Below are positions 31,765 through 41,802 of a stretch of 64,000 nucleotides of DNA, one piece after another (the first letter of the stretch is position 1; each line of letters opens with the position of its first letter). Both the position numbers and the translations under genes were made by a program. This stretch comes from Vibrio tubiashii ATCC 19109 (GTDB lineage: Bacteria > Pseudomonadota > Gammaproteobacteria > Enterobacterales > Vibrionaceae), in NCBI RefSeq assembly GCF_000772105.1, contig NZ_CP009354.1, forward strand, positions 2,542,001-2,606,000, read 5' to 3'. The notes under the pieces were generated by a model, which saw nothing but the letters and a program-made list of their open reading frames with translations, was not told where the DNA came from and did not search any database.

Positions 31765-31831
31765 GCTTCATTGCCTAACAATGAAGCAACAAAATTAGAG
31801 CTTCGGCTAAAGTTTTGATTCCGCGAAGCTC
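31765..31831 (-). other. Two hairpins between ribBX and ribH
   Basis: Stem 31765-31773 with 31779-31787 (9 bp, 5-nt loop) and stem 31798-31805 with 31824-31831 (8 bp, 18-nt loop). Neither is followed by a T run on the minus strand. They follow the ribBX stop. Confidence 0.5.
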
Positions 31832-31845
31832 CCTTAAGTAAATTG

Positions 31846-32955
31846 TTATTCGCAAACGTACTCAACAACGTTGAGACCAAAGCCACCCAATGCGTGATAC
31901 TTCTTATTGGTTGACGAAAGTAGACGCATATCGTGTACACCAAGGTCTTGCAGAATCTGCGAACCGACACCGACACGACGTGACGTACCTTGTTTCTTAG
32001 CCAGTGTTGGCGCTTCGCCTTTATCTTGAGCTTCGAACATCTTAACGCGATGAATAAGTAGATCCGTTGACTCTTCATTACCAAGAATGACCAGTACCCC
32101 ACCCTCTTTGCCAATACGAGTCATGGCTTTATCTAGTGTCCAGCTACGCTCAGCATTGCGGTCACTACGCAGTAAATCAGTAAAGGTGTCTTGCAGGTGC
32201 ACACGGACTAGTGGTGTTTCATTTTCCACATCACCTTTGCGCAGGGCGTAGTGAACTTGGTTATCAATAGTGTCACGGTAAGTCACAAGATCGAACTCAC
32301 CATATTCTGTTGGCAGTTTACACTCTGCTACGCGCTCAATGGTTGTTTCAGTGTTATTGCGGTACTCGATAAGGTCAGCAATCGTGCCGAGCTTAATGTC
32401 ATGCTTTTCTGCAAAGATCTCTAAGTCAGGACGACGCGCCATAGTGCCGTCATCATTTAGGATTTCAACAATCACCCCTGAAGGCTCCAAACCAGCAAGT
32501 TTTGCCAGATCACAGCCCGCTTCAGTGTGACCTGCGCGAGTTAGCACGCCACCTTCTTGCGCTGCTAACGGGAAGATATGACCCGGCTGTACAAGATCGG
32601 AAGCCTTCGCATCTTTCGCGACGGCCGCTTGCACAGTACGCGCGCGATCGGCAGCAGAAATACCCGTGGTAACACCTTCAGCCGCTTCAATAGATACCGT
32701 AAAGTTGGTTGTGTACTGAGCATTGTTGTCTTGCACCATTGGCGGCAAGCCCAAACGCTCACAACGCTCTTTAGTCATGGTTAAACAAATCAAACCACGA
32801 CCATGGGTCGCCATGAAGTTAATCGCTTCTGGGGTAACATGCTCGGCAGCCATAATCAGATCGCCTTCGTTTTCACGATCTTCATCATCCATTAGGATGA
32901 CCATTTTCCCTAAGCGGATATCTTCGATAATTTCTTGCGGCGTACTAATTGGCAT
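31846..32955 (-). CDS. ribB: 3,4-dihydroxy-2-butanone-4-phosphate synthase with degenerate GTP cyclohydrolase II domain (RibBX)
   Basis: N-terminal half (about residues 1-205) is a full Rib[18 protein letters not shown] and [16 protein letters not shown] hold the catalytic acids and the substrate site. The C-terminal half looks like RibA, but the zinc-binding Cys cluster of GTP cyclohydrolase II (HSECLTGD...CDC in E. coli) is replaced by [15 protein letters not shown] without cysteine. A RibB-inactive-RibA fusion called RibBX is established in Proteobacteria. So this gene should supply only the butanone phosphate branch, and an active RibA must be elsewhere. 67 bp behind ribE. Confidence 0.9.
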   Translation of the reverse strand: MPISTPQEIIEDIRLGKMVILMDDEDRENEGDLIMAAEHVTPEAINFMATHGRGLICLTMTKERCERLGLPPMVQDNNAQYTTNFTVSIEAAEGVTTGISAADRARTVQAAVAKDAKASDLVQPGHIFPLAAQEGGVLTRAGHTEAGCDLAKLAGLEPSGVIVEILNDDGTMARRPDLEIFAEKHDIKLGTIADLIEYRNNTETTIERVAECKLPTEYGEFDLVTYRDTIDNQVHYALRKGDVENETPLVRVHLQDTFTDLLRSDRNAERSWTLDKAMTRIGKEGGVLVILGNEESTDLLIHRVKMFEAQDKGEAPTLAKKQGTSRRVGVGSQILQDLGVHDMRLLSSTNKKYHALGGFGLNVVEYVCE

Positions 32956-33021
32956 CTGGGTATTCCTATTGTTATAGCTTGAGCGAATAAGTTTTATTGT
33001 CGGCAGCAGTTACACCGACTT

Positions 33022-33672
33022 TTACGCAAAACCGTTCTGTTGTAAGAAGTCCATGGTAATACGGGACTCAGATTGTTCTTGTTGGCTTGTTAGCAGGCGC
33101 TCCATATAGCGTGCAAGTACATCTACTTCTAGATTAACTTTACGCCCAACATGGAAGTCCGCAATAGTTGTCTCTTCACCAGTGTGTGGAACAATGGTCA
33201 GCTTAAACGCGTTTTTACGTAAATCGTTGACCGTCAGGCTGATACCATCAACAGTGATTGAGCCTTTCTCGGCAACGTATTTAGCTATGTCCGCTGGCAT
33301 CGCAACCCAAAACTCAATCGCGCGGCCAACCATATTACGTTCAACAATTTCACCCACACCATCAACGTGACCAGAGACAATGTGTCCACCAAATCGTGTT
33401 GTTGGCAGCATGGCTTTTTCAAGGTTCACTTTGTCGCCGGCCTGATAGTCAGTAAAACCTGTTTTTTGCAAGGTTTCGAGCGACAAATCAGCGCTATAAC
33501 TTGTTGCGTTATAGTCGACCACGGTTAAGCAAACGCCATTGGTTGCGATACTGTCACCCAATTTTACATCTGACATATCCAGTTTGCCGACTTCAACCGT
33601 CACACTGATGTCTTCGCCTTTTGGCGTTATCGCAGTTAGAGTGCCTACTGCTTCTACAATACCTGTAAACAT
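33022..33672 (-). CDS. ribE: Riboflavin synthase alpha chain
   Basis: Dismutates two lumazines to riboflavin. Two tandem lumazine-binding beta barrels: the first starts MFTGIVEAVGTL and includes GVCLTVVDYN, the second includes GRAIEFWVAMP and GSITVDGISLTVND. 216 aa. Called ribC in E. coli. Lies 2 bp behind ribD and upstream of ribBX. No FMN riboswitch is seen in front of this operon. Confidence 0.95.
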   Translation of the reverse strand: MFTGIVEAVGTLTAITPKGEDISVTVEVGKLDMSDVKLGDSIATNGVCLTVVDYNATSYSADLSLETLQKTGFTDYQAGDKVNLEKAMLPTTRFGGHIVSGHVDGVGEIVERNMVGRAIEFWVAMPADIAKYVAEKGSITVDGISLTVNDLRKNAFKLTIVPHTGEETTIADFHVGRKVNLEVDVLARYMERLLTSQQEQSESRITMDFLQQNGFA

Positions 33673-33674
33673 GA

Positions 33675-34781
33675 TTACGATTCTTTGTTGTTTAACGTGG
33701 CAATGATGCGGATATCTTTCCCCACCTGCCTTACATCTTGAATATTTAGGTCAAGGACATGCTCCATAGACTCTAAGCCTAGAGCACCAAATAGACCTCG
33801 ACCATCGCTTCCCATTATTTTAGGTGCGAGATAAATAACTAGCTCATCAACAAGGTTCTGTTTAATCAAGCTGCTTGCCAATGTTGCCCCAGCCTCAACC
33901 CATAAGTGGTTGATATTATGCTGCTGAGAAAGTGCTTTAAACGTCGCGCTCAAATCCAACTGCTGATTCGCGTCAAGCTCAGGTGTGAGCTCTCCTTTTG
34001 GTGCGACTGTGATGATCTCTCCATCGACCTTAAACAGTTTTAGATCGGGAGTCAGGGCTTGCTGTCGATCCAAGATAACACGAACAGGTTGGCGTAGGTT
34101 TGCTTGGTCATAATGAGATTGGAGAGAAGGAGATAAATCATCCCAACGAACATTGAGTGAAGCATTATCTTCAATCACTGTTTTACTCGTCGATAAGATA
34201 GCGCCACTTTGAGCACGAAATTTTTGCACATCTTGACGCGCTTGAGGCGATGTAATCCACTGGCTTTGACCATTTTTCAAAGCAGTTTGACCATCTAAGC
34301 TGGCAGCCATTTTTAGCTGTACAAATGGCATGCCTGTTTTCATCTTCTTGATAAAAGCAGGATTAAGCGCCAGTGCATCTTGCTCTAAAAGCCCAACCTC
34401 AACCTTGATACCGGCATCGCGCAACATTTTGATCCCACGTCCTGCAACAACAGGGTTAGGGTCTTGCATCGCGCAAATGACTTTCGCCACTTTCGCCTTG
34501 ATCAAACCTTCAGCACATGGAGGAGTACGTCCGTAGTGAGAACAAGGCTCTAAAGTCACGTAGGCAGTTGCACCAATTGTTTTTTCACCCGCCATTCGCA
34601 TTGCATGGACTTCGGCGTGAGGTTCACCGGCTCGGAAGTGGAAGCCCTCGCCAACAATCTGATCATTATTAACGATCACGCAGCCCACATTAGGGTTAGG
34701 CGCAGTGGTATAAATGCCGCCTTTCGCAAGGTCAATCGCGCGCGACATCATTTGAATATCTTGGGGAGTAAACTGTGCCAT
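33675..34781 (-). CDS. ribD: Bifunctional diaminohydroxyphosphoribosylaminopyrimidine deaminase / reductase
   Basis: Second and third steps of riboflavin synthesis. N-terminal cytidine-deaminase-like domain with zinc site HAEVHAM and PCSHYGRTPPC (residues about 53-90); C-terminal NADPH reductase domain with LKMAASLDGQTAL and VILDRQ. 368 aa. 12 bp after nrdR, so nrdR-ribD-ribE-ribBX probably form one transcript. Confidence 0.96.
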   Translation of the reverse strand: MAQFTPQDIQMMSRAIDLAKGGIYTTAPNPNVGCVIVNNDQIVGEGFHFRAGEPHAEVHAMRMAGEKTIGATAYVTLEPCSHYGRTPPCAEGLIKAKVAKVICAMQDPNPVVAGRGIKMLRDAGIKVEVGLLEQDALALNPAFIKKMKTGMPFVQLKMAASLDGQTALKNGQSQWITSPQARQDVQKFRAQSGAILSTSKTVIEDNASLNVRWDDLSPSLQSHYDQANLRQPVRVILDRQQALTPDLKLFKVDGEIITVAPKGELTPELDANQQLDLSATFKALSQQHNINHLWVEAGATLASSLIKQNLVDELVIYLAPKIMGSDGRGLFGALGLESMEHVLDLNIQDVRQVGKDIRIIATLNNKES

Positions 34782-34793
34782 AAGAGTCCGTGT

Positions 34794-35243
34794 CTAATCT
34801 TCGAGTCGGGCGATCTCTTCACCAAATTCGCGGATATCTTCAAAGCTACGATATACCGATGCAAAACGAATATAGGCAACTTTATCGAGCTCTTTAAGCT
34901 GATCCATCACAAGGTTGCCAATCATTTCACTCGGCACTTCACGCTCACCTGTTGCTCGTAGCTGAGATTTAATCAGGCTAATGGCAACATCTACAGCATC
35001 AGCACTCACAGGGCGTTTTTCCAAAGCGCGCTGCAAACCACCGACCATTTTATCTTCATTAAACGGCTCGCGATTGCCATTAGACTTGATCACTCTTGGC
35101 ATCACTAATTCAGCCGTTTCAAAAGTCGTAAAGCGTTCACTACACGCTAAGCACTGACGACGACGGCGAACCTGATGGCCATCAGCCACCAAACGAGAAT
35201 CGATCACCTTGGTGTCATTCTCGGAACAAAAAGGACAATGCAT
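34794..35243 (-). CDS. nrdR: Transcriptional repressor NrdR
   Basis: ATP/dATP-sensing repressor of ribonucleotide reductase genes. 149 residues: N-terminal zinc ribbon (MHCPFC at 1-6 and CLACSERF about 32-39) then an ATP-cone domain with [13 protein letters not shown]. Heads the rib operon as in E. coli. Confidence 0.97.
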   Translation of the reverse strand: MHCPFCSENDTKVIDSRLVADGHQVRRRRQCLACSERFTTFETAELVMPRVIKSNGNREPFNEDKMVGGLQRALEKRPVSADAVDVAISLIKSQLRATGEREVPSEMIGNLVMDQLKELDKVAYIRFASVYRSFEDIREFGEEIARLED

Positions 35244-35299
35244 ATCACCTCCATATAAGTGACAGACAGTTTACCGGATTAAACAAAGCTAGCAAAAGC

Positions 35300-35323
35300 A
35301 AAAGGGGCTAGATAGCCCCTTTT
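35300..35323 (-). terminator. Intrinsic terminator of proBA
   Basis: 10-bp perfect stem (35300-35309 with 35314-35323) with T4 on the minus strand, just after proA. Confidence 0.85.
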
Positions 35324-35347
35324 TCAACCAATGTGTAGCAAGATTTG

Positions 35348-36598
35348 TTAACTGCGCGGCAAGTAGTTCGCTTTACCTACCCACTTGTAGCTGGTTAACT
35401 CTTCTAAACCCATAGGACCACGAGCATGAAGCTTCTGAGTAGATACCGCGACTTCAGCACCTAAACCGAATTGAGCACCATCAGTAAAACGTGTTGATGC
35501 ATTGACATAAACGGCAGCAGAACCAACCGAGTTAATAAACAGCTCTGAGTTTTCTAGGCTGTTAGTCATGATCGCATCAGAGTGGCTCGCATTGTGTACG
35601 CGCATATGATCAATCGCTTCCTCAACGCCAGAAACGACCTTTACGCCTAAAGTGAAACTTAACCATTCAGTATCGAAGTCACCTTCAGCCGCATCACGCA
35701 ACTCTTTCGCATCGCCAAGTAGAGCCTTAGCTTTTGGCTCTGCGACTAATGCCACCTTGTCATTTAAGCGTGCCGCTAACATAGATAAGAACTCTACCGC
35801 GACTTGCTCATGAACAAGTAAGGTATCGAGTGCATTACATGCTGAAGGACGCTGTACTTTTGCGTTCTCGACCACTTCTAAAGATTTAGCGAGATCAGCA
35901 CTTTCATCAACGAAGATATGACTGATACCAAATCCACCAATAATCACCGGAATCGTGCTGTTTTCCTTACACATCTTGTGCAGGCCTGCTCCGCCACGCG
36001 GAATAATCATATCCACGTAGTCATCCAGTTTTAGTAGCTGAGACACCAGTTCACGGTCTGGTTTCTCAATATACTGAACCGAAGCCGCTGGCAGTTCCGC
36101 TTTTGCCAAAGCAGATTGAATAACCTTAACCAACTCCATGTTGGAGAAGAAGGTCTCTTTGCCGCCACGAAGAATACTGGCGTTACCAGTTTTCAAACAC
36201 AGAGCCGCGATATCAATTGTCACATTTGGACGTGCTTCGTAGATAACCCCAACCACGCCAAGTGGCACGCGGCGGCGAGACAAGGACATGCCATTTTCAA
36301 GCACTTTACTGTCTAGCTCACTGCCTACTGGGTCATTTAAGCTAATTACATTGCGCACATCATTCGCGATGCCTGTTAAACGCTCTGTATTTAACAATAA
36401 GCGATCAAGTAGCGCTTCCGTCAGCCCTGCTTCTCGACCTTTCTCAATATCTTTTGCGTTAGCGGCTAAGATAGTCTCAGCATTCGCTTCTAGTTCATCA
36501 GCAATAATTGCCAGAGCTTGGTTCTTTTGCGCTGTTGACGCTGTTGCTAGTTGGAAAGCCGCTTCTTTAGCCGCTTTACCCATTGAAATCAGTTCCAC
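35348..36598 (-). CDS. proA: Glutamate-5-semialdehyde dehydrogenase
   Basis: Second proline step; reduces glutamyl phosphate with NADPH. Aldehyde dehydrogenase fold; catalytic Cys in [13 protein letters not shown], and [17 protein letters not shown] is a family signature. 416 aa. Start codon is GTG with AAGGA in front. 11 bp after proB. Confidence 0.97.
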   Translation of the reverse strand: MELISMGKAAKEAAFQLATASTAQKNQALAIIADELEANAETILAANAKDIEKGREAGLTEALLDRLLLNTERLTGIANDVRNVISLNDPVGSELDSKVLENGMSLSRRRVPLGVVGVIYEARPNVTIDIAALCLKTGNASILRGGKETFFSNMELVKVIQSALAKAELPAASVQYIEKPDRELVSQLLKLDDYVDMIIPRGGAGLHKMCKENSTIPVIIGGFGISHIFVDESADLAKSLEVVENAKVQRPSACNALDTLLVHEQVAVEFLSMLAARLNDKVALVAEPKAKALLGDAKELRDAAEGDFDTEWLSFTLGVKVVSGVEEAIDHMRVHNASHSDAIMTNSLENSELFINSVGSAAVYVNASTRFTDGAQFGLGAEVAVSTQKLHARGPMGLEELTSYKWVGKANYLPRS

Positions 36599-36609
36599 TT
36601 TCTCTTTCC

Positions 36610-37743
36610 TTACTCTTGGATTACGACCATATCATCACGGTGAAGCACTTCATTGCCGTAGTCGTATCCTAAAATTCCAATAATATCTTTACTATGCTTA
36701 CCCACTATCTTCGCCATATCTTGGCTTGAGTAGCTTGCAATGCCGCGAGCGATCAAGGTGCCTTTGTTATCGGTCACACGTACAACATCACCGCGAGCAA
36801 ACTGTCCACTGACTTTAGTTAGGCCTTTAGCAAGTAAACTACTTCCTTTGCCCACCACAGCATTAACCGCACCATCGTCAATCACGATGTCGCCCGAAGC
36901 CGCAGGGCCTGCAAGAATCCAGCGTTTACGGTTTTCTAATGCTTCAGCACAAGGCAAGAAGCGTGTACCTTGTGGATTGTCACCCAGTGAGTCAAACACC
37001 ACATTTGGTGCACTACCCGCAGCGATAATCACTTCAATCCCTGCACGACGCGCAATGTCTGCCGCCTGCAGTTTCGTCGCCATACCGCCTGTACCTAACG
37101 TAGTACCACTACCACCGGCAATTTTGCGTAAGGTATCGTCGATGGTTTTTACTTCCTTTATCAACTCTGCATTCGGGTCTTTACGAGGATCCGCGGTGAA
37201 TAGCCCTTTCTGGTCAGTTAACAACAGCAGCTTGTCTGCACCGCATAAGATGCCAACCAATGCAGAAAGGTTGTCGTTGTCACCGACCTTAATTTCACTG
37301 GTTGCGACCGCATCATTTTCGTTAACTACTGGAATAATGTCATTTTCTACCAGTGCATTGATCGTATCGCGTGCATTCAAAAATCGCTCACGATCTTCAA
37401 GATCGGCGCGAGTTAGCAACATTTGGCCGATTTTTAGACCATAAATAGCAAACAGTGATTCCCAAGTTTGAATCAACTGGCTTTGGCCAACCGCCGCCAA
37501 TAACTGTTTACTTGCCATAGAGTTGGGCAGTGCGGGGTATCCTAGGTGCTCACGTCCGGCTGCAATTGCACCAGACGAAACCATAACCACTGAGTGGCCT
37601 TGTTTTTTCAGCTCAGCACATTGACGAACCAACTCAACCATATGAGCGCGATCCAACTCCAATGTGCCACCAGTTAAAACACTAGTACCTAGTTTAACCA
37701 CCACAGTCTGAGACTGAGAGGCTTTTCCGCTTTGTTTAGTCAT
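36610..37743 (-). CDS. proB: Glutamate 5-kinase
   Basis: First, proline-inhibited step of proline synthesis. Amino acid kinase domain ([39 protein letters not shown]) followed by a C-terminal PUA domain (from about residue 280). I use the ATG at 37743 (377 aa); the extension to 37797 has no family counterpart. Confidence 0.96.
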   Translation of the reverse strand: MTKQSGKASQSQTVVVKLGTSVLTGGTLELDRAHMVELVRQCAELKKQGHSVVMVSSGAIAAGREHLGYPALPNSMASKQLLAAVGQSQLIQTWESLFAIYGLKIGQMLLTRADLEDRERFLNARDTINALVENDIIPVVNENDAVATSEIKVGDNDNLSALVGILCGADKLLLLTDQKGLFTADPRKDPNAELIKEVKTIDDTLRKIAGGSGTTLGTGGMATKLQAADIARRAGIEVIIAAGSAPNVVFDSLGDNPQGTRFLPCAEALENRKRWILAGPAASGDIVIDDGAVNAVVGKGSSLLAKGLTKVSGQFARGDVVRVTDNKGTLIARGIASYSSQDMAKIVGKHSKDIIGILGYDYGNEVLHRDDMVVIQE

Positions 37744-37857
37744 TGCCTTTCTACTATGAAAAAAATAAAAATCGTCACAATCAAGAATCGCATTCATTGG
37801 CGAGAAAGATTGATTAGACCTGATGTTTTAGCAATCTACTGATAAATTCACAAGCAG

Positions 37858-37881
37858 AAAAGGCGCTAAAAAGCGCCTTTT
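37858..37881 (-). terminator. Intrinsic terminator of crl
   Basis: 10-bp stem (37858-37867 with 37872-37881, A4 loop on plus), T4 on the minus strand. Confidence 0.85.
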
Positions 37882-37910
37882 TGGTCAAGAAGAATGATAA
37901 GCAAAGAAAT

Positions 37911-38300
37911 TTAGACGAATTCGACAGATTCTTCGTGCATATTGACGGCGATTTCAAACTCGCTATTTAGTGTATCAACCAGTTTCTGGTGAAACACCTC
38001 TTGAGTTCGAGTCACATCTTCAACCGCTTTCTTGGGCAGAGACTTCTCTTGCCACTCACCGGTTGAATCGTATAAGCCAGAGCGATAACGCGCTTCAAAC
38101 GCTTCACCATTGCGCTCCAGCTCTAACCACCAGCCCCAAAATTCACGCTGCTCTGGTGATTTTTTGTCATTGACGCATACAGATAAGCAGTCAAATAAAT
38201 ACGCGTCTTCCTTACTTTGTGATTCTCGTAAGTAAGGACCAATAGCTCTCAGTGTCGACAATAAGCGGTAATGGGTCGGACTTTTCGTCTGTTCAGACAT
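37911..38300 (-). CDS. crl: Sigma factor-binding protein Crl
   Basis: Binds sigma-S directly and helps it join RNA polymerase, raising expression of stationary-phase genes. 129 residues; contains the family's YLRESQSKEDAYLFDCL and EQREFWGWWLELERNG, the surface that contacts sigma-S. Located next to proB-proA, as in enterics. Monocistronic. Confidence 0.95.
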   Translation of the reverse strand: MSEQTKSPTHYRLLSTLRAIGPYLRESQSKEDAYLFDCLSVCVNDKKSPEQREFWGWWLELERNGEAFEARYRSGLYDSTGEWQEKSLPKKAVEDVTRTQEVFHQKLVDTLNSEFEIAVNMHEESVEFV

Positions 38301-38403
38301 AATGAATCTCCATATTCATTTACTTATTTTTATACAGAGCGACTTAGGACTAGAAAGTCTGGGTAGCTCGTATATTTAAGTGTTGTCTAAATTAGTCGAA
38401 ATG

Positions 38404-39651
38404 TCATCTAATTAGCTCCTCCTCCAACCACTTGATCGCTAAATCGAGGGATTGCTCATATCCTTGTGTAATTGTCTTGGAACTAATTTTCTTCGCTTTA
38501 CCATAGTCACTAAACAGCGCCACCATTTGGTTATCACTGTAGGGTGACACAGGATCGTTCTCTAAACTCATCGCTAAGATCGGCACGCGCGTCTTACGGC
38601 TACCAAGAATGCCTTGCACCTTGAGTGACCAAGCCATTAGCTGCCCAGCTAAGCTATGAATATCGACCGCATTCTTACCTATACGTGATGCCAACATGTC
38701 TAAATACATTTTGGGCATTTTCTTAAGTTTTTCTGGTGAAGAGAGCACATCATGAATAGGCGCGCCAAGGGAGACACAGGCTTTAATTTTCTCTTGCTCG
38801 ATAAACGATAGACGCACCATTGCATTGCCACCAAAGCGAAAGCCAATCAAGCCTACACGATGGTGATCAACCCATGGGATATTGTACAACTCGTTTAATA
38901 CCACTTGATGAAGACATGAGGTATCTTCGGTCATATTCCAATGAGTGTTATGACCTATCGACGGCATATCAACCGTCAACATCGCGATGTTCTTTTCAGC
39001 GAGGTAGTTTTTAAACAGGTTCCAAAGATCCGTTTGCAAGCTATCTAAGCCGGCACTCACCATAACCACAGGCTGAGGCTTATCTGTACTGGTTAAGTGC
39101 AAGTGAGCGACGATAGTTTTACGCTGATAAGGGATTTCAATGCGTTTAACGATGTACTTGGTTCTATTTGTCGCTTCAGTGTAAGCGCTGCTCGCCAACA
39201 CTTGAGCCTGAATCGCCAAGTTATCATTCTTTAAGTGTGGGTAACCAGCAATGCTAAAGCACAAAGAAGCATTAAACATTTCATCAGCGGCCTCTTCACC
39301 TTTTAGCTTAGCGGACCGCTTTTGGTGCAGCATGCCCAGTTTAATCCACTCATAAGTCCAGTTACCGCTGTGGTATCCCATCACGGTATCGAGCCACTCA
39401 TCATGGGTACGTGAATGCTTGGAAGCGGCAATTTTAGCTAGCACAGCTTCAATCTCGATAGGATCAAGGCCCTGCCAAGCCCATTGCATACGACGCAAAT
39501 TGCGATACCACTTGAAGCCATCCTCTTCTCGTTTTTGATCTAAGAAGGTTTCACTGGTTGGCATATATTGCGTGAGCGCCGAAGTCTCCTTGGCTTGTTT
39601 ATGATTAGCAAACAGAGACTCCGAGAGGTTCTTACTGACTTCCTCAGACAT
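38404..39651 (-). CDS. frsA: FrsA, fermentation/respiration switch alpha/beta hydrolase
   Basis: 415-residue cytosolic alpha/beta-hydrolase fold protein known to bind unphosphorylated EIIA-Glc and proposed to shift metabolism towards fermentation; a V. vulnificus homologue has been studied, with disputed catalytic activity. Here VMVSAGLDSLQTDLWN is the oxyanion region and VGLIGFRFGGNAMVRLS the nucleophile elbow position: it reads G-F-R-F-G-G, so the usual serine is absent, consistent with a doubtful hydrolase. Lies between gpt and crl. Confidence 0.9.
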   Translation of the reverse strand: MSEEVSKNLSESLFANHKQAKETSALTQYMPTSETFLDQKREEDGFKWYRNLRRMQWAWQGLDPIEIEAVLAKIAASKHSRTHDEWLDTVMGYHSGNWTYEWIKLGMLHQKRSAKLKGEEAADEMFNASLCFSIAGYPHLKNDNLAIQAQVLASSAYTEATNRTKYIVKRIEIPYQRKTIVAHLHLTSTDKPQPVVMVSAGLDSLQTDLWNLFKNYLAEKNIAMLTVDMPSIGHNTHWNMTEDTSCLHQVVLNELYNIPWVDHHRVGLIGFRFGGNAMVRLSFIEQEKIKACVSLGAPIHDVLSSPEKLKKMPKMYLDMLASRIGKNAVDIHSLAGQLMAWSLKVQGILGSRKTRVPILAMSLENDPVSPYSDNQMVALFSDYGKAKKISSKTITQGYEQSLDLAIKWLEEELIR

Positions 39652-39690
39652 GGGCGATGACCTAAATAATTACGTTTATTAAATAGTAAT

Positions 39691-39719
39691 AAAAAAAATG
39701 ACCCAAGAAAGGGTCATTT
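39691..39719 (-). terminator. Intrinsic terminator of gpt
   Basis: 9-bp stem (39696-39704 with 39711-39719) followed by T8 on the minus strand. Confidence 0.88.
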
Positions 39720-39751
39720 ATCAAGAAAGTGTCGCTATGTTGCTCAATCAG

Positions 39752-40216
39752 TTACTTTTGCTTGCGATTGATTGGCTCAATGTACTGAATTGACATATCC
39801 CATGGCTGCTCGATCCATGTGTCTTGAGCAATATCAACCACGTAGTCGTCAAGTAGCTCAACACCTGCTGGCTTAGCACATACTGCGATCAGTTTTGCCT
39901 TCGGGTACATTTCACGCAGTTTACGTGCTGTATCACCGCTATCTACTAGGTCTTCAACGATTAGGAAGCCTTCACCGTCACCCTCTGGCGCTTTTACAAC
40001 AGTCATATCACGTTGATGGTCATGGTCGTAGCTTGAGATACAGATAGTATCTACATGACGAATACCTAGCTCACGAGCCAAGATTGCGCCCGGTACTAGA
40101 CCGCCACGGCTAACCGCCCAAATTCCTTTCCATTGCTCTGCTGGCATCTGTTTTTCCGCCAACTCACGACAAAGTGTGTGCATTTGGTCCCAAGTGATAA
40201 TGAATTTTTTACTCAT
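39752..40216 (-). CDS. gpt: Xanthine (xanthine-guanine) phosphoribosyltransferase
   Basis: Salvages guanine and xanthine to GMP and XMP with PRPP. 154 residues; the PRPP-binding loop [16 protein letters not shown] is clear, and [19 protein letters not shown] is the family's N-terminal signature. Transcribed alone, with a PurR-like operator on its promoter (40306-40321). Confidence 0.96.
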   Translation of the reverse strand: MSKKFIITWDQMHTLCRELAEKQMPAEQWKGIWAVSRGGLVPGAILARELGIRHVDTICISSYDHDHQRDMTVVKAPEGDGEGFLIVEDLVDSGDTARKLREMYPKAKLIAVCAKPAGVELLDDYVVDIAQDTWIEQPWDMSIQYIEPINRKQK

Positions 40217-40305
40217 TGTAATAACCTAATAGTTTTAAAATCTGCATCCCCTCAACACGTCATTGAAGTTTGGACGATTGCAACAGGCAAGTCTGGGGAA
40301 AAGCT

Positions 40306-40346
40306 ACGCAAACGTTTATTTTAACGCAGGCGCTATACAATACCAA
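40306..40346 (-). promoter_or_regulatory. gpt promoter with PurR operator
   Basis: On the minus strand -35 TTGGTA (40346-40341), 17-bp spacer, -10 TAAAAT (40323-40318). The plus-strand sequence at 40306-40321 is ACGCAAACGTTTATTT, 13 of 16 matches to the PurR consensus, and covers the -10 and start site, where binding would block transcription. Confidence 0.75.
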
Positions 40347-40367
40347 TGGGGAATTTATCCCTGTGGC

Positions 40368-40403
40368 AAAAATAATCGCCATAACAGAGACTCCGTTATG
40401 GCG
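40368..40403 (-). terminator. Intrinsic terminator of the purine permease gene
   Basis: 9-bp stem (40377-40385 with 40395-40403) with additional internal pairing, followed by a T-rich run on the minus strand. A second perfect hairpin (40426-40433 with 40438-40445) lies nearer the stop. Confidence 0.7.
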
Positions 40404-40453
40404 AAAAATAGTGTACTGCCGACATTTAGCGAACGAATTCGCTAAGGCGGAAA

Positions 40454-41743
40454 TTAAGCCACTAAATACTTAATGATGAATACTGCTGATAGTACCCATA
40501 CACTGATTGATACTTCGCGACCACGGCCACTCAGTAGTTTGATTGCAGCGTAAGAGATAAAGCCAAGCGCAATACCTTCTGCAATTGAGTAAGTCAGTGG
40601 CATAAGTAAACAGGTCACGACAACCGGTGCCGCTTCTGTTAAGTCGCGCCAGTCAACACTAACCAGGCCAGACATCATCAGAATAGCAACGTAGAAAAGT
40701 GCGCCTGCGGTTGCGTACGCTGGAATCATGCCAGCCAGTGGTGAGAAAAACAGAGCCAGAAGGAATAGTACACCAACGACAACAGCAGTCAGGCCCGTAC
40801 GACCACCCGCGGCAACACCTGCCGTAGACTCAACATAAGAAGTGGTGCTAGAGGTACCAATCATTGCGCCAACAGACGTTGCAGTCGAGTCAGCAAGTAG
40901 CGCTTTGCTTAGACGAGGCAGTTTGCCATCTTCTTTAATCAGATCCGCTTTTGTCGCAACGCCAACTAAAGTACCCGCTGTATCAAATAGGTCAACAAAT
41001 AGGAAAGCGAATACAACTGAAATCATGCCAACTTCGAAGACGTCAGCAATGTTCATTTGCATAAAGGTCGGAGCAACACTTGGTGGCGCTGACATAATAC
41101 CGCCCCATTGAACGTCACCAACGATCAAACCCAAAGCTGTGATCGCGAGGATCGCAATCATTACCGCGCCACGTACACCACGGTAAACCAAGCCAATCGT
41201 TAGGAAGAAGCCTAATGCCGCTAACGCAGGTTGCAGGCCTGTGATATGACCAAGACCAACTAAAGTCGCTGGGTTATCAACCACAATGCCTGAGTTTTGT
41301 AGACCAATAAACGCAAGGAACAAACCGATACCAGCCGAGATACCCGTACGTAATGACATAGGAATCGAGTTAATGATCCACTCACGAACTTTGAAAATAC
41401 TCAAAGCCATGAAAATGATACCGGAAACAAAAACGGCACCTAAAGCGACTTGCCATGAATGACCCATACCGAGAACAACGCCATAGGTAAAGAAGGCGTT
41501 CAGTCCCATGCCAGGTGCTAGTGCAATTGGGTAGTTAGCAACGAAGCCCATGATGAAACAGCCAATCGCCGCAGCAAGACAGGTTGCAACAAATACAGCG
41601 CCTTTATCCATACCAGCGTCTGCAAGCATTGCAGGGTTGACAAAGATGATGTAAGCCATCGTCAAGAAGGTGGTCACACCTGCAATGATCTCAGTTTTGA
41701 CGTTTGTGCCGTTTTCACTGAGTTTGAACAGTTTTTCGAACAT
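40454..41743 (-). CDS. NCS2-family purine permease (AzgA-type)
   Basis: 429-residue proton symporter for adenine, guanine or hypoxanthine with about 12-13 membrane helices. Family landmarks: FLTMAYIIFVNPAML near the N-terminus, GMGLNAFFTYGVVL, and FLFVDLFDTAGTLVGVATKADL, which carries the acidic substrate-site residue. It is the AzgA/AdeP/GhxP branch rather than the uracil branch. Which purine is moved is not decidable from sequence. PurR-like operator upstream matches the one at gpt next door. Confidence 0.9.
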   Translation of the reverse strand: MFEKLFKLSENGTNVKTEIIAGVTTFLTMAYIIFVNPAMLADAGMDKGAVFVATCLAAAIGCFIMGFVANYPIALAPGMGLNAFFTYGVVLGMGHSWQVALGAVFVSGIIFMALSIFKVREWIINSIPMSLRTGISAGIGLFLAFIGLQNSGIVVDNPATLVGLGHITGLQPALAALGFFLTIGLVYRGVRGAVMIAILAITALGLIVGDVQWGGIMSAPPSVAPTFMQMNIADVFEVGMISVVFAFLFVDLFDTAGTLVGVATKADLIKEDGKLPRLSKALLADSTATSVGAMIGTSSTTSYVESTAGVAAGGRTGLTAVVVGVLFLLALFFSPLAGMIPAYATAGALFYVAILMMSGLVSVDWRDLTEAAPVVVTCLLMPLTYSIAEGIALGFISYAAIKLLSGRGREVSISVWVLSAVFIIKYLVA

Positions 41744-41765
41744 AATCGAATCCTAAAAGGGTAAA

Positions 41766-41802
41766 AAGTAAACGGTTGCGTAATCGATTGGCTCGAATTA
41801 TA
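41766..41802 (-). promoter_or_regulatory. Purine permease promoter with PurR operator
   Basis: On the minus strand -10 is a perfect TATAAT (41802-41797) with a weak -35 (TGGAAT). The PurR-like box ACGCAACCGTTTACTT (41781-41766, 13 of 16 matches) lies at about +9 to +24. Confidence 0.7.

Noticed and set aside
32956..33021. FMN riboswitch before the rib genes
   Set aside because: The gaps in nrdR-ribD-ribE-ribBX are too small and lack the conserved FMN aptamer sequence; the 208-bp gap before ribH also shows none.
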